Of a stretch of DNA of 64,000 bases, positions 53,147 through 64,000 are shown one piece after another (the stretch's first letter is position 1; each line of letters starts with the position of its first letter). The DNA is from an uncultured Pelagibacteraceae bacterium. GTDB taxonomy: Bacteria; Pseudomonadota; Alphaproteobacteria; Pelagibacterales; Pelagibacteraceae. The stretch is from assembly GCA_902587215.1 (NCBI GenBank), contig CACIKJ010000001.1, forward strand, positions 1-64,000, written 5' to 3'. A program made the translations under genes and the position numbers. The notes below the pieces were generated by a model. That model saw only the letters and a list, made by a program, of their open reading frames with translations, had not been told where the DNA came from and ran no database searches.

Positions 53147-53835
53147 TGAGGTCTAAAAGATATAAAAATATACTTAACGATAACGCAGACGTTTCCTCTA
53201 AATCTATAAAAGAAATACTGCCAAATATTAAGAAAAATTGTACAGCTAAATTTGATGAGTCAATCGATTTGAGTGTTCAAATTAATAACAAACAAAAAAA
53301 AGGTGAAGTGAATATAAGAACAATTGTAAATATGCCATCTGGTATAGGTAAAAAAATCAAAGTCGCTGTAATTTGTGATGAGGCAAAAAAATCTTCTGCA
53401 GAAAAAGCTGGCGCGGATCTCGTCGGTGGCGATGATTTAATTGAAAAAATTAAAAATGGAGAGCTAAACTTTGAAAAGCTGATATGTACGCCTAAAATGA
53501 TGATAAGTTTATCAAAACTTGGTAAGATTTTAGGTCCTAAAGGCTTGATGCCAAATCCAAAACTTGGAACAGTTACAGAAGATATTGAACAAGCAGTTAA
53601 AAGTGCCAAAGCAGGACAAGTAGAGCTTAAAAATGATAAAGATGGAAATATTGGACTTAGCTTAGGAAAAAAATCATTTACAGATGATAAAATTATATCC
53701 AATTTTAATGCAATAATAGAAACTTTAGAAAAAGAAAAAGGAAACAACTCTTTTAAAGGTGAAATGATTAAAACTGTTTATTTAACATCTACAATGGGTA
53801 TTTCTTATAAACTTAAATTAGACAAGAATTTTTAA
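53146..53835 (+). CDS. rplA: 50S ribosomal protein L1
   Basis: A 229-residue protein of the L1 stalk. Signatures: ESIDLSVQINNKQKKGEVNI, GIGKKIKVAVICD, and ILGPKGLMPNPKLGTVT, the conserved rRNA-binding loop. The ATG at 53146 overlaps the rplK stop; a GTG three bases earlier is less likely. In many bacteria L1 represses this operon by binding the rplK leader. Confidence 0.97.
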   Translation: MRSKRYKNILNDNADVSSKSIKEILPNIKKNCTAKFDESIDLSVQINNKQKKGEVNIRTIVNMPSGIGKKIKVAVICDEAKKSSAEKAGADLVGGDDLIEKIKNGELNFEKLICTPKMMISLSKLGKILGPKGLMPNPKLGTVTEDIEQAVKSAKAGQVELKNDKDGNIGLSLGKKSFTDDKIISNFNAIIETLEKEKGNNSFKGEMIKTVYLTSTMGISYKLKLDKNF

Positions 53836-53836
53836 T

Positions 53837-54343
53837 ATGAATAAAGATCAAAAAAAAAACTATATTGAAAAAATGACAAGCGATATAGATAAATCTCAGG
53901 CTCTAATTGTTACTCATTATCAAGGTTTAAATATGCCACAACTTGACCAACTAAGAAAACAGATGCGAGAACATGGTATTATATTTAGAATTACAAAAAA
54001 CAGAATTACCAAAATTGCACTTGAAAAAACAAGAGCAAAAGAATTAAGTAAATTATTCGAAGGACCAACTGCTGTAGCATTATCTGATGATGCAATTACT
54101 TCAGCAAAAATTCTTACCAAATTCTCTAAAGAAAACTCCAAATTAAAAATTTTAGGTGGAATCATGGGAGATGAGATTCTTGACGTAGCAGCAGTTCAAA
54201 ATGTAGCAACTTTACCAACTTTAGATGAGGCAAGAGCTAAAATTGTAGGTATTTTGAGGTCTCCTGCGCAAAAATTAGCAACTATTTTACTTGCGCCTGC
54301 CACAAAAATCGCTATTTTGGCGAGCGAAAAATCTAAAAAATAA
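53837..54343 (+). CDS. rplJ: 50S ribosomal protein L10
   Basis: A 168-residue L10, the base of the L12 stalk. N-terminal rRNA-binding segment QALIVTHYQGLNMPQLDQLR and the FRITKNRITKIALEKT strand are typical; the C-terminal helix that holds L12 dimers follows SPAQKLATILLAPATKIAIL. Only one base separates it from rplA, so the usual L10 leader RNA found upstream of rplJ in many bacteria cannot be present here. Confidence 0.96.
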   Translation: MNKDQKKNYIEKMTSDIDKSQALIVTHYQGLNMPQLDQLRKQMREHGIIFRITKNRITKIALEKTRAKELSKLFEGPTAVALSDDAITSAKILTKFSKENSKLKILGGIMGDEILDVAAVQNVATLPTLDEARAKIVGILRSPAQKLATILLAPATKIAILASEKSKK

Positions 54344-54361
54344 CCAGGGACACAAAAAAAA

Positions 54362-54730
54362 ATGGCTGACTTAAATAAAATTATAGACGAATTATCAAGT
54401 TTAACAGTTGTAGAAGCTGCTGAACTTTCAAAACAACTAGAGGAAAAATGGGGTGTTACAGCTGCAGCAGCAGTGGCAGCACCAGCAGCAGCTGGAGCAG
54501 CTGCACCAGCAGAAGAAAAGGATGAATTCACTGTCGTTCTTGCTTCTGGTGGAGATAAAAAAATAAACGTAATTAAAGAAATCAGAGCAGTAACATCATT
54601 AGGTTTAAAAGAAGCTAAAGATTTAGTTGAAGGAGCACCTAAGGAAGTGAAAGCTGGCGTAAACAAAAAAGAAGCAGAAGAAATCAAGAATAAACTAGAA
54701 GCTGCAGGCGCTAAAGTAGAACTCAAATAA
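54362..54730 (+). CDS. rplL: 50S ribosomal protein L7/L12
   Basis: A 122-residue stalk protein. The N-terminal dimerisation helices ([20 protein letters not shown]) are joined by an Ala-rich hinge ([20 protein letters not shown]) to the conserved C-terminal domain ([35 protein letters not shown]) that recruits translation factors. A hairpin in the gap to rpoB follows the stop directly. Confidence 0.98.
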   Translation: MADLNKIIDELSSLTVVEAAELSKQLEEKWGVTAAAAVAAPAAAGAAAPAEEKDEFTVVLASGGDKKINVIKEIRAVTSLGLKEAKDLVEGAPKEVKAGVNKKEAEEIKNKLEAAGAKVELK

Positions 54731-54757
54731 TTAACTTAAATAATTTTATTAAGTTAA
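54731..54757 (+). other. Perfect 9-bp hairpin between rplL and rpoB
   Basis: TTAACTTAA (54731-54739) and TTAAGTTAA (54749-54757) pair perfectly around a 9-base AT loop, starting right after the rplL stop. No T-tract follows, so it is not a classic terminator. It occupies the place where other bacteria have an attenuator or RNase processing site that lowers rpoBC expression relative to rplL. Confidence 0.5.
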
Positions 54758-54774
54758 TAAGCTAAAAATATTTA

Positions 54775-57700
54775 ATGGATTTATCTTTTACAGGTAAAAA
54801 AAATATAAGAAAAAATTTTGGTAAACTGAAAGAAAGTTTATCAATTCCTAATCTTATTGAAGTACAAAAAAATTCCTATAAGCAATTAACTGAATTTAAT
54901 CCAGATATAGAAGCGCACCTGGTTAAAGGCTTTGATAGAGTGTTCAAAGGAATTTTTCCTATCGAAGATATAAATGATAAAGCAACTTTAGAATATGTTT
55001 CATATAGGTTTGATAAACCAAAATTTGATGTAGATGAATGTATTTCTAGAGGACTAACATATTCTGCAGCATTAAAATGTACACTTAGGTTAGTTGTCTA
55101 TGAAATTGACGCCTTAAATAATACTAAAGAAATATTATCTGCAAAAGAGCAAGAAGTTTATATGGGTGAAATACCTATGATGACTAATAGTGGTACGTTT
55201 ATAATAAATGGAGTTCAAAGAGTAGTTGTTAATCAAATGCACAGAAGTCCAGGTGTATTTTTTGATCATGATAAAGGAAAATCCCACGCAAGTGGAAAAT
55301 TGTTATTTAATTGTAGAGTTATTCCTAATAGAGGTTCATGGTTAGATTTTGAATTTGATGTAAAAGATTTATTATATTTCAGAATTGATAGAAAAAAGAA
55401 AATATTAGTAAGTACACTTCTACTTGCGCTTGGATATTCAAAAAATGATATTGTTAATGAGTTTTATGAGAAAGAAACTTACACATATGATGATAAAAGT
55501 AAAAAATGGAAAACAAAATTTGATCCAGAAAATTATAAATCTAAGAATTTTTCAGAGGAAGTAATAGATGCAAGAAATAATAAAGTAATTATCAAAGCTG
55601 GTGAAAAAATTAATTTTCTTAATGCAAAAAAACTACAAAATGACGGTCTTAAATATATCTATATAACAACAGCCTCTCTTGTTGGAAAGTTTCTGCATAA
55701 AAAAATTTCACTGGATGAAGCAAATAATTTTAATATTGGAACAGAGCTAAATGAGACAATTTTAGAGAAATTTATAGAAAATAATATTTTTAGTTTAGAG
55801 ATATCAAAAACAAATCCAATTAATAAAGGCCCATATCTTTTAATTACATTACTTAATGATAAAAATGAAACAAAGAATGATGCAATAAATGATATTTATA
55901 AAGTATTAAGACCTGGAGAACCTCCTACAATAGAAATTGCTACTCAAATTTTCAATAATCTTTTTTTCAGTTCTGAGAGATATGATTTGTCAGATGTTGG
56001 AAGAGTTAAGATGAATTCAAGATTAAATTTAAATTGTTCTGACAAAATCACCATATTAAGAAATGAAGACATACTTTTTATAATTAAGAAAATGTTAGAG
56101 CTAAGAGATGGAAAAGATGAAATTGACGATATAGACCATTTAGGCAATAGAAGAATAAGGTCTGTTGGTGAATTAGTTGAAAATCAATCTCGTATGGGTG
56201 TTTACAGAATGGAGAGAGCGATTAAGGAAAAAATGACAACTATTGATGTAGAGTCAGCTATGCCGCAAGATTTAATTAATGCAAAACCTTTAACAGTTTC
56301 ATTAAAAGACTTTTTCGCTACTTCTCAGCTATCACAATTTATGGATCAAACAAATCCTTTATCTGAGATAACTCATAAAAGAAGAGTTTCTGCCCTTGGA
56401 CCCGGTGGTCTTACAAGAGAAAGAGCAGGCTTCGAAGTTAGAGACGTCCATCCAACTCATTATGGTAGAATATGTCCGATAGAAACTCCAGAAGGACCGA
56501 ATATAGGATTAATAAATAGTTTATCAACTTACTCTAAAATAAATAAATATGGGTTTATTGAGAGCCCTTACAAAAAAGTGGAGAATGGTAAAGTAATTGA
56601 GAATATAGAATACCTCTCAGCAATGGAGGAGACCAAGTACACTATAGCTCAGGCTAATTCAAAACTTGATAAAAATGGAAAATTTACTGAAGAGTTAGTT
56701 TCTTGTAGGCAAAATTTAAATTTTATTTTGGCTAAACCTGAAAATGTAGACTACATAGACGTTTCACCAAAACAACTTGTATCTGTTGCCGCATCTTTAA
56801 TTCCATTTTTAGAAAATGATGATGCGAACAGAGCTCTAATGGGATCAAACATGATGAGACAAGCAGTTCCATTAATGAAACCAGAGGCTCCATTAGTTGG
56901 AACAGGTATTGAAAGTGATGTTGCTTTAGACTCTGGAGTGACTATTGTTGCAAAAAGGGATGGGATTGTTGATAAAATTGATGGTAAGAGAATCGTAATT
57001 AAAGCTTCTGAAGAAAAAGATTTCACAAAATCTGGTGTTGATATTTACAATTTACAAAAGTTTAAAAGATCAAATCAAAATACTTGTATTAATCAAAAAC
57101 CTCTTGTTCGTGTAGGAGATAAAGTAAAATCAGGAGATATTATAGCAGATGGACCATCAACTAAAGTTGGTGAACTTGCTTTGGGAAAAAACGTGACAGT
57201 GGCCTTTATGCCTTGGCAAGGATATAATTTTGAAGATTCAATTTTAATTTCAGAAAGATGTGTCACAGATGATGTCTTTACCTCAATTCATATAGAAGAA
57301 TACGAGGTAATGGCAAGAGATACAAAGTTAGGAGAGGAAGATATTACAAGAGATATTCCAAATGTGAATGAAGAATCGTTAAAGAATCTAGATGAGTCAG
57401 GAATTATTTATATAGGTGCTGAAGTTAAACCTGGAGATATTTTAGTTGGAAAAGTTACTCCAAAAGGTGATTCAGCCTCTGGTCCTGAAGAAAAATTACT
57501 TAGATCTATTTTTGGTGAAAAAGCTATAGATGTAACAGATACCTCATTAAGAATGCCAAGTGGAAGTGGTGGTACTGTTGTTGATGTCAGAGTATTTAAC
57601 AGACATGGTATTGAAAAGGATGAGAGATCAATAATTATTGAAAGATCTGAGATAGAGAGTGTACAACAAGATAAGCTTGTTGAGGAAGAAATATTACAAA

Positions 57701-58860
57701 GAAGTATCAAGCAAAGAGCTACATCTATATTATCTGGCCAAAAAAATGAGAAAAAGATTAAAAATCTTGATGCTGGTCAGATATTTGATGAGACTAAAAT
57801 CAAAGAAATACCGATTAATGATCTATTTAAAATATCTGTGAATGATAAAAATGCTGTTGAAGGTATGAGCAAACTCAAAGATCAATATAATAATGCAAAC
57901 CTTGATATCCAAAATAGATTTGAAGATAAAGTTTTAAAAATTCAACAAGGTGATGATTTACTGCCAAGTGTAATGAAAATGGTAAAAGTCTTTGTTGCAA
58001 TGAAAAGAAGATTAAGACCTGGAGATAAAATGTCTGGTAGACATGGAAATAAAGGTGTTGTTAGTAAGATAGTACCTGTTGAGGATATGCCTTATTTAGA
58101 AAGTGGTCAGCCAGTAGATATTGTTTTAAACCCTTTGGGTGTTCCTAGCAGGATGAATGTTGGTCAAATTTTAGAAACTCATCTCGGATGGGCATGCTCA
58201 GAGCTTGGTAATAAACTTAAAAATTTAATTAATAAAATGACAAAAAAAATTGAAAAAAATCAAGATATTAAAAAAATCTTTAACACAGTTTATGGTGAAG
58301 AAGCATACAACAAAACAATTGAAAAGTTGTCTGTTAATGAATTTAGTGACTACCTAGAAAATATGAAAAATGGAATTCCTATAGCAACACCAGTTTTTGA
58401 TGGAGCAAAAGAGGCAGATGTAACAAGAATGCTTAAAATTGCAGAGTTACCTGAAAGTGGACAGACATATCTTTGGGATGGCAGAACAGGTGAAAAGTTT
58501 GATAGACCAGTAACTGTTGGAACTATTTACATGTTGAAATTACATCATTTAGTTGAGGACAAAATTCATGCAAGGTCTACTGGACCATACAGTTTGGTTA
58601 CACAGCAGCCTTTAGGTGGTAAAGCGCAAAATGGAGGTCAAAGATTTGGAGAGATGGAAGTTTGGGCTCTGGAAGCTTATGGCGCATCTTATACTTTACA
58701 AGAGATACTTACTGTAAAATCAGATGACGTTGCTGGAAGAGTTAAAGTGTACGAGACAATCGTTAAAGGTGAAGAAAATTTTGAATCAGGAATACCAGAA
58801 TCTTTTAACGTTTTAATAAAAGAAATAAAATCTTTAGCATTAAATGTGGAGTTAAATTAA
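54775..58860 (+). CDS. rpoB: RNA polymerase beta subunit
   Basis: A 1361-residue subunit. The rifampicin pocket [15 protein letters not shown] is intact at 520-534 (M523, D524, H534) with S539 in [10 protein letters not shown], corresponding to E. coli residues 512-531 plus eight; no resistance-type change is seen. Other catalytic-region motifs present are [29 protein letters not shown] and [20 protein letters not shown]. The C-terminus matches the beta clamp segment ([19 protein letters not shown]). Confidence 0.99.
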   Translation: MDLSFTGKKNIRKNFGKLKESLSIPNLIEVQKNSYKQLTEFNPDIEAHLVKGFDRVFKGIFPIEDINDKATLEYVSYRFDKPKFDVDECISRGLTYSAALKCTLRLVVYEIDALNNTKEILSAKEQEVYMGEIPMMTNSGTFIINGVQRVVVNQMHRSPGVFFDHDKGKSHASGKLLFNCRVIPNRGSWLDFEFDVKDLLYFRIDRKKKILVSTLLLALGYSKNDIVNEFYEKETYTYDDKSKKWKTKFDPENYKSKNFSEEVIDARNNKVIIKAGEKINFLNAKKLQNDGLKYIYITTASLVGKFLHKKISLDEANNFNIGTELNETILEKFIENNIFSLEISKTNPINKGPYLLITLLNDKNETKNDAINDIYKVLRPGEPPTIEIATQIFNNLFFSSERYDLSDVGRVKMNSRLNLNCSDKITILRNEDILFIIKKMLELRDGKDEIDDIDHLGNRRIRSVGELVENQSRMGVYRMERAIKEKMTTIDVESAMPQDLINAKPLTVSLKDFFATSQLSQFMDQTNPLSEITHKRRVSALGPGGLTRERAGFEVRDVHPTHYGRICPIETPEGPNIGLINSLSTYSKINKYGFIESPYKKVENGKVIENIEYLSAMEETKYTIAQANSKLDKNGKFTEELVSCRQNLNFILAKPENVDYIDVSPKQLVSVAASLIPFLENDDANRALMGSNMMRQAVPLMKPEAPLVGTGIESDVALDSGVTIVAKRDGIVDKIDGKRIVIKASEEKDFTKSGVDIYNLQKFKRSNQNTCINQKPLVRVGDKVKSGDIIADGPSTKVGELALGKNVTVAFMPWQGYNFEDSILISERCVTDDVFTSIHIEEYEVMARDTKLGEEDITRDIPNVNEESLKNLDESGIIYIGAEVKPGDILVGKVTPKGDSASGPEEKLLRSIFGEKAIDVTDTSLRMPSGSGGTVVDVRVFNRHGIEKDERSIIIERSEIESVQQDKLVEEEILQRSIKQRATSILSGQKNEKKIKNLDAGQIFDETKIKEIPINDLFKISVNDKNAVEGMSKLKDQYNNANLDIQNRFEDKVLKIQQGDDLLPSVMKMVKVFVAMKRRLRPGDKMSGRHGNKGVVSKIVPVEDMPYLESGQPVDIVLNPLGVPSRMNVGQILETHLGWACSELGNKLKNLINKMTKKIEKNQDIKKIFNTVYGEEAYNKTIEKLSVNEFSDYLENMKNGIPIATPVFDGAKEADVTRMLKIAELPESGQTYLWDGRTGEKFDRPVTVGTIYMLKLHHLVEDKIHARSTGPYSLVTQQPLGGKAQNGGQRFGEMEVWALEAYGASYTLQEILTVKSDDVAGRVKVYETIVKGEENFESGIPESFNVLIKEIKSLALNVELN

Positions 58861-58868
58861 ACTAACCT

Positions 58869-61800
58869 ATGAGTAGAGAATTATCAGATTTATTTAAAGA
58901 CAAATCAATTTCAGAAACGCAAAATTTTAGCAACATTAAAATTACCTTAGCAAGTCCTGAAAAGATAAAATCTTGGACATACGGTGAAATTAAAAAACCT
59001 GAAACAATTAATTATAGAACCTTTAGACCTGAGAAGGATGGTTTGTTTTGTGCAAGAATATTTGGGCCAATAAAGGATTATGAATGCTTGTGTGGAAAAT
59101 ACAAAAGAATGAAATTTAGAGGAATTATTTGTGAAAAGTGTGGAGTAGAAGTAACAAAATCAAACGTGAGAAGAGAAAGAATGGGTCATATTAATCTAGC
59201 TACTCCCGTTGCACATATTTGGTTTTTAAAATCTCTACCAAGTAGAATTTCATTAGTGATAGATATGAAACTCAAAGAAGTTGAAAAAGTTTTATATTTT
59301 GAAACTTTTATTGTAATTGAGCCTGGTCTTACAGGTCTTAAAAAAAATCAATTGTTAAGTGAAGAGGAGTTGATCAAATATCAAGATCAATACGGCGAGG
59401 AGTCTTTTTCAGCAGGAATTGGAGCAGAGGCTATTTTAGAAATATTAAAATCAATAGACCTTAAAAATGAGAGAGAAAAACTATCTAAATCAATAAAAGA
59501 GACAAAATCAAAGGTAACAGAAGAAAGAAATGTAAAACGATTAAAATTAATTGACTCATTTTTAGAGACTGGCAACAAACCTGAATGGATGATCTTAACT
59601 ACTATACCTGTTATTCCACCAGAATTAAGACCATTGGTGCCCCTAGATGGTGGAAGATTTGCAACCTCAGATCTTAATGATTTATATAGAAGAGTAATAA
59701 ATAGAAATAATAGACTTAAGAGATTAATCGATCTTAAAGCACCTGATATAATAATAAGAAACGAAAAGAGAATGTTGCAAGAGTCAGTAGACGCATTGTT
59801 TGATAATGGTAGAAGAGGACGAGTTATTACTGGTACAGGAAAAAGACCTCTTAAATCATTGGCAGAAATGCTTAAAGGTAAACAAGGTAGATTTAGACAA
59901 AATTTATTAGGTAAAAGAGTCGATTATTCTGGAAGATCAGTAATAGTTGTAGGACCAGATTTAAAGTTACATGAATGTGGATTGCCAAAAAAAATGGCAT
60001 TAGAATTATTTAAACCATTTTTGTACGCTAGACTAAATAAACTTGGTTTAGCATCCACAATTAAGCAGGCAAAAAAACTTGTAGAAAAAGAAAGAGATGA
60101 GGTATGGGACGCTTTAGAAATAATAGTAAGAGAACATCCAGTCTTACTTAACAGAGCTCCAACATTACATAGATTGGGTGTACAAGCTTTTGAGCCAAAA
60201 TTAATAGAGGGAGACGCAATACAATTGCATCCACTTACATGTGCAGCATTTAACGCAGATTTTGATGGAGATCAGATGGCAGTGCATGTTCCATTAAGTT
60301 TAGAGGCTCAACTAGAAGCAAGAGTGTTGATGATGTCAACTAATAATATTTTGAGTCCATCAAATGGCAAACCTATTATTGTACCAAGCCAAGATATGAT
60401 ATTAGGAATATATTATTTATCCCAACCACCTTATCAAACTGAAAAAGTTGAAGGTTATTTTGTAAATACTGATGAAATACTTCAAGCATTAGAAAATGGA
60501 AGTATAAAAATACACTCTAGAATAATTTCTAGATTTGCTACAATTGATGAAAAGGGAAATAAAAAATTTCAAAAATACACTAGTACGGCAGGAAGATTTT
60601 TACTTGCCGAAATAATTCCGAAAAATATTAATAATAAATTTTCTCTGGTAGATAGATTGCTTCCAAAAAGAACAGTTTCAGAGGTGATAGATCATATATT
60701 TAGATTTTCTGGACAGAAAAGCACAGTTATATTTTGTGACAAATTAAAAGATTTAGGTTTTAAATATGCATTCAAAGCTGGCATATCTTTTGGAAAAGAT
60801 GATTTGGTAATTCCAGAGAACAAAGAGCAATTAATTGAAGAGACAAAAAAATTAATATCGGAGTACGAAAACCAATATTCTGAAGGGCTTATTACTAGAG
60901 GTGAAAAGTATAATAAAGTTGTAGATGCTTGGTCTAAATGTACAGATAAAGTTGCATCTGAAATGATGAAAAGAATTTCTGCAACAGAAGTAACAAAGGA
61001 TGGCTTAAAAATTAATTCAGTATTTATGATGGCAGATAGTGGAGCTAGAGGATCTGCAGCACAAATGAAACAGCTTGCAGGTATGAGAGGATTGATTGCA
61101 AAACCATCAGGTGAAATTATCGAAAGTCCAATAACATCAAATTTCAAAGAGGGGCTTACAGCTCTTGAGTATTTTAATTCTACTCACGGAGCAAGAAAAG
61201 GACTGGCAGATACAGCTTTAAAAACTGCCAATTCAGGATACTTAACAAGACGATTGTGTGATGTGGCCCAGGATCTAACTGTAAGTCAAAAAAAATGTGA
61301 TAATCCAGGATTTATTCAGCTAAGTGAAATTATAGAAGGTGGCAATGTTATAGTTAGTCTTTCAGAAAGAGCCTTAGGAAGAGTCTCAGCTAAAGACATA
61401 AAAAACCCTATTACAGGAGATGTAATAATTAAAAAAGAACAAATGATTAATGAAGAAGCTTGTGAAAAAATAGATGCAGCTGGTGTTAAAAATATTGATG
61501 TTTATTCAGTAATAACATGTAGTTTACCAGAGGGAGTTTGCTCAACTTGTTACGGCAGAGATCTATCTCGTGGGATATTAGTTAACGTAGGTGAGGCAAT
61601 TGGAATGATATCTGCACAATCAATTGGAGAACCTGGTACCCAGCTAACTATGAGAACATTTCACGTTGGTGGAACAGCATCGATTAAACAAGAAAGTCAA
61701 ATTGTTACTAAGTCTAAAGGAACATTAAAAATAATTAATACGAATTTAATAGAGGACTCTAAAAAAAATCTAATCGTTATGGGAAGAAACACTCAACTTT

Positions 61801-63035
61801 CCATTGAGGATGATAAAGGAATGCAAATAGCTGTTTATAAAGTTCCCTATGGATCAAAACTTTTCTATCAAAATGGAGATAAAATAAATCAAAATACAAA
61901 AATTTGTGAATGGGATCCATACACTACACCTGTAATAGCTGAAAAAAGCGGTATAGCAAACTTTGTAGATTTAATAGACGGAGTGTCTATAGCTGAAACA
62001 ACAGATGATGCAACCGGCATATCTACAAAAACTGTGATTGATTGGAAAACACAATCTAAAAATACAGATTTAAAACCACGAATTACTCTAAGAGATGAAA
62101 AAGGAAATGTTATAAAAAAAGCTGATGATAATGAAGCCAGGTATTATCTAGTACCTGACTCAATTTTATCAGTTTCGGATGGTCAAAAAATACATGCTGG
62201 AGATGTAATAGCAAGATTACCTAAAGAAACTTCTAAAACAAAAGATATTACAGGAGGATTGCCTAGAGTGGCTGAGTTATTTGAAGCACGAAAAGCAAAA
62301 GACAGTGCAATTATAGCAGAAAACGATGGAAAAGTAATTTTTGGGAAAGAAGTAAGAGGAAAACAGAGGATTACTATAGAGGGGGAAAATGGTGATAGTT
62401 CTACATATTTAATTCCTAAAGGCAAACACATAAACTTTAACCAAGGTGAAAAAATTAAAAAAGGTGAATATTTATTAGACGGCCAACCATTGCCACACGA
62501 TATTTTAAGAATTTTAGGCATCAAAGAACTGACTGAGTATTTTGTAAACCAAGTCCAAGAAGTTTATAGACTACAAGGTGTAATTATAAATGATAAGCAC
62601 ATAGAGGTTATCTTAAGACAAATGCTTAAGAAAATTGAGATTAAAATTCCTGGGGACTCAAATTTTTTACCAGGAGAAATAATTGAAAAAACAAATTTTG
62701 ATGAATTAAATTCTAAATTAAAAGCTGAAAATAAAGCCCCAGCCGTAGGAGAAAGAATTTTAATGGGAATAACCAAAGCATCTTTACAAACAGAGTCGTT
62801 TATTTCAGCTGCTTCATTCCAAGAAACTACAAGAGTATTAACTGATGCTGCAATTAAAGGAAAAACGGATAAACTTAAAGGATTAAAAGAAAATGTTATT
62901 GTAGGTAGACTAGTGCCTGCAGGAACTGGCTCAGTAAAAGTTACTTGGAACTCAAAAGCTGTTCAAGATGATAAGAATTTCTTAGCTGAAAAAGATAAAC
63001 AGGAAACATTAGAAAATCAGCCTACAAGCCAGTAA
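58869..63035 (+). CDS. rpoC: RNA polymerase beta-prime subunit
   Basis: A 1388-residue subunit. The N-terminal zinc ribbon has Cys73, 75, 88 and 91 ([19 protein letters not shown]); the catalytic NADFDGD is at 462-468; the second zinc site includes [19 protein letters not shown]; the trigger loop region is in [16 protein letters not shown]. Length is typical for alphaproteobacteria. The gene ends 147 bases before rpsL, leaving the only sizeable gap in this block. Confidence 0.99.
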   Translation: MSRELSDLFKDKSISETQNFSNIKITLASPEKIKSWTYGEIKKPETINYRTFRPEKDGLFCARIFGPIKDYECLCGKYKRMKFRGIICEKCGVEVTKSNVRRERMGHINLATPVAHIWFLKSLPSRISLVIDMKLKEVEKVLYFETFIVIEPGLTGLKKNQLLSEEELIKYQDQYGEESFSAGIGAEAILEILKSIDLKNEREKLSKSIKETKSKVTEERNVKRLKLIDSFLETGNKPEWMILTTIPVIPPELRPLVPLDGGRFATSDLNDLYRRVINRNNRLKRLIDLKAPDIIIRNEKRMLQESVDALFDNGRRGRVITGTGKRPLKSLAEMLKGKQGRFRQNLLGKRVDYSGRSVIVVGPDLKLHECGLPKKMALELFKPFLYARLNKLGLASTIKQAKKLVEKERDEVWDALEIIVREHPVLLNRAPTLHRLGVQAFEPKLIEGDAIQLHPLTCAAFNADFDGDQMAVHVPLSLEAQLEARVLMMSTNNILSPSNGKPIIVPSQDMILGIYYLSQPPYQTEKVEGYFVNTDEILQALENGSIKIHSRIISRFATIDEKGNKKFQKYTSTAGRFLLAEIIPKNINNKFSLVDRLLPKRTVSEVIDHIFRFSGQKSTVIFCDKLKDLGFKYAFKAGISFGKDDLVIPENKEQLIEETKKLISEYENQYSEGLITRGEKYNKVVDAWSKCTDKVASEMMKRISATEVTKDGLKINSVFMMADSGARGSAAQMKQLAGMRGLIAKPSGEIIESPITSNFKEGLTALEYFNSTHGARKGLADTALKTANSGYLTRRLCDVAQDLTVSQKKCDNPGFIQLSEIIEGGNVIVSLSERALGRVSAKDIKNPITGDVIIKKEQMINEEACEKIDAAGVKNIDVYSVITCSLPEGVCSTCYGRDLSRGILVNVGEAIGMISAQSIGEPGTQLTMRTFHVGGTASIKQESQIVTKSKGTLKIINTNLIEDSKKNLIVMGRNTQLSIEDDKGMQIAVYKVPYGSKLFYQNGDKINQNTKICEWDPYTTPVIAEKSGIANFVDLIDGVSIAETTDDATGISTKTVIDWKTQSKNTDLKPRITLRDEKGNVIKKADDNEARYYLVPDSILSVSDGQKIHAGDVIARLPKETSKTKDITGGLPRVAELFEARKAKDSAIIAENDGKVIFGKEVRGKQRITIEGENGDSSTYLIPKGKHINFNQGEKIKKGEYLLDGQPLPHDILRILGIKELTEYFVNQVQEVYRLQGVIINDKHIEVILRQMLKKIEIKIPGDSNFLPGEIIEKTNFDELNSKLKAENKAPAVGERILMGITKASLQTESFISAASFQETTRVLTDAAIKGKTDKLKGLKENVIVGRLVPAGTGSVKVTWNSKAVQDDKNFLAEKDKQETLENQPTSQ

Positions 63036-63063
63036 AATCAATACTTTTTTACACCCTTTTAGT

Positions 63064-63091
63064 TTGACAAATCCAATTTTTTAAGTATTTT
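63064..63091 (+). promoter_or_regulatory. Promoter for rpsL-rpsG (str operon)
   Basis: A perfect TTGACA (63064-63069), 16-base spacer, then TATTTT (63086-63091). The expected start near 63098 falls right before the structured leader at 63107-63167. Confidence 0.6.
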
Positions 63092-63106
63092 GGCGATGTT
63101 TTTTGG

Positions 63107-63167
63107 TTGGAATGTAGTACTAAGTACTAAACGCTGCCAAACTAGCCGCTGAAAAGTTTCATTCCAA
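63107..63167 (+). ncRNA. Candidate three-way-junction mRNA leader of rpsL
   Basis: Three stems can form by strict pairing. P1: TTGGAATG (63107-63114) with CATTCCAA (63160-63167). P2: TAGTAC (63115-63120) with GTACTA (63124-63129). P3: AAACT (63139-63143) with AGTTT (63155-63159). P2 abuts P1 and P3 abuts P1 with no linker, leaving a single-stranded AACGCTGCC (63130-63138) and an 11-base P3 loop. The T-rich run before P1 can extend the stem with the A-run after it. The element ends 15 bases before the rpsL ATG, a good place for ribosomal-protein feedback control. Fold by eye only. Confidence 0.6.
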
Positions 63168-63182
63168 AAAAACAATAATATT

Positions 63183-63554
63183 ATGCCAACTGTAAACCAG
63201 TTATTGAGAAAAAAAAGAGTTAGACCTAAAACAAGGAATAAAGTTCCCGCTTTAGAAAAGTCACCTCAAAAAAGAGGTGTCTGTTTGAAAGTTTATACAA
63301 CAACACCAAAAAAACCTAATTCTGCATTAAGAAAAGTTGCCAGAGTTAGATTATCAAATGGTCATGAAGTAATTTCTTATATTCCAGGTGAAGGTCACAA
63401 TCTACAAGAACATTCAGTAGTTTTGATCAGAGGAGGAAGAGTTAAAGATCTTCCTGGTGTTAGATATCATATATTAAGAGGTAACCTAGATACTCAAGGC
63501 GTAACTGCAAGAAAACAACAAAGATCAAAATACGGAGCTAAAAAGGGTAAATAA
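63183..63554 (+). CDS. rpsL: 30S ribosomal protein S12
   Basis: A 123-residue decoding-centre protein. Starts [20 protein letters not shown]; streptomycin-related Lys43 region [20 protein letters not shown] and the [10 protein letters not shown] loop (with Lys88-equivalent GRVKDLPG) are wild-type in form. First gene of the str operon, behind its own promoter and leader. Confidence 0.98.
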   Translation: MPTVNQLLRKKRVRPKTRNKVPALEKSPQKRGVCLKVYTTTPKKPNSALRKVARVRLSNGHEVISYIPGEGHNLQEHSVVLIRGGRVKDLPGVRYHILRGNLDTQGVTARKQQRSKYGAKKGK

Positions 63555-63559
63555 AAGAT

Positions 63560-64000
63560 ATGTCTAGAAAAAAAAGAGCTCCGAAAAAAATCCCAGTGGT
63601 AGATCCTAAATTTAAATCCTCAATTATACCAAAATTAGTCAATTCAATAATGTATGATGGAAAAAAAACTACAGCAGAAAAAATAGTTTACGATGCATTG
63701 AACAAAATTAAATCTAAATCTAAAGATGAGCCAATTAATGTTTTTAATGAAGCTATTAATAATATTAGACCTACTGTTGAAGTTAGATCACGAAGAGTTG
63801 GTGGTGCAACATATCAAGTACCAGTCGAAGTTAGACCGAAAAGATCACAAGCATTAGCCTTAAGATGGTTGATAGATGCTTCTAGAAAAAGAAAAGACAA
63901 GACTATGTCAGATAAATTATTTAATGAAATTTTTGATGCTTATAATAATAAAGGTTCATCAATTAAAAAAAAGGAAGATACTCATAAAATGGCGGAGTCT
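63560..64000 (+). CDS. rpsG: 30S ribosomal protein S7, cut by the window end
   Basis: 147 codons are readable from the ATG at 63560 to the window edge with no stop; S7 is usually ~156 residues, so only about ten residues are missing. Signatures include [38 protein letters not shown] and [20 protein letters not shown]7 nucleates assembly of the 30S head and in E. coli represses the str operon, relevant to the leader upstream of rpsL. It lies 5 bases after rpsL. Confidence 0.97.
   Translation, partial: MSRKKRAPKKIPVVDPKFKSSIIPKLVNSIMYDGKKTTAEKIVYDALNKIKSKSKDEPINVFNEAINNIRPTVEVRSRRVGGATYQVPVEVRPKRSQALALRWLIDASRKRKDKTMSDKLFNEIFDAYNNKGSSIKKKEDTHKMAES

Noticed and set aside
53277..53747. 156-codon antisense frame over rplA
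   Set aside because: Low-complexity Ser/Phe/Pro translation typical of the complement of a Lys/Gly-rich ribosomal protein gene.
54196..54726. 176-codon antisense frame over rplJ/rplL, Ala- and Ser-rich
   Set aside because: It mirrors the Ala-rich hinge of L7/L12 and the codon bias of the sense genes; no start context or family match.
63004..63063. Intrinsic terminator after rpoC
   Set aside because: T-tracts are present but no stable GC stem precedes them, so termination cannot be supported from sequence.

Overview
The window is one continuous piece of a very AT-rich, streamlined alphaproteobacterial chromosome. Core genes abut or overlap by 1-4 bases, intergenic gaps are tiny, lysine/asparagine/isoleucine use is high, and familiar blocks such as prpCBD, purLQSCB and the tuf-secE-nusG-rpl-rpoBC-rpsL-rpsG string appear in compact form. 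This fits the SAR11 / Candidatus Pelagibacter lineage (inference from gene content and composition; no rRNA gene is present to confirm it). No insertion sequence, prophage, CRISPR array or rRNA operon was seen.

Layout. 1-9.7 kb: mixed core genes (glycosyltransferases, an IclR regulator with a likely operator, redox enzymes, an MFS carrier, rpoZ, dusA, a TauE/SafE exporter). 9.8-27.7 kb, housekeeping: phosphomannomutase, ribonucleotide reductase nrdAB behind an NrdR-like box, the methylcitrate genes prpDBC, glmS beside a standalone GlmU acetyltransferase domain, aromatic amino acid entry (class II DAHP synthase), nadE, cysS, citramalate synthase, trmJ and rpsD. 27.7-34.9 kb: one nine-gene minus-strand run sfsA-map-purBCSQL-bolA-grxD. 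34.9-37.1 kb: cinA, a gamma-glutamylcyclotransferase and the AzlCD exporter.

37.1-49.4 kb is an accessory-looking surface-polysaccharide island. It carries two alkaline-phosphatase-superfamily membrane transferases, a formyltransferase-like and a methyltransferase-like protein, a CDP-glycerol-type transferase and a GDPD-like protein. It also carries a three-gene operon (40844-44483) of a PPDK/PEP-synthase-like protein, a class I glutamine amidotransferase and a nucleotidyltransferase. These are the same three families in the same order as Cj1418-Cj1417-Cj1416 of Campylobacter jejuni, which make cytidine diphosphoramidate for capsule O-methyl phosphoramidate. I read it as a candidate phosphoramidate pathway in a marine SAR11-type genome; this is the most exciting part of the window. 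The core genes tRNA-Leu and nadK interrupt the island, and tRNA-Thr lies at its right edge.

49.5-64 kb is the information-processing block: rlmB (minus strand), then tRNA-Tyr, tRNA-Gly, tuf, tRNA-Trp, secE, nusG, rplKAJL, rpoB, rpoC, and the start of the str operon (rpsL, rpsG). Before rpsL there is a promoter and a neat three-helix RNA leader that may be an autoregulatory element. The first gene (1-247, minus) and the last (rpsG) are cut by the window edges.
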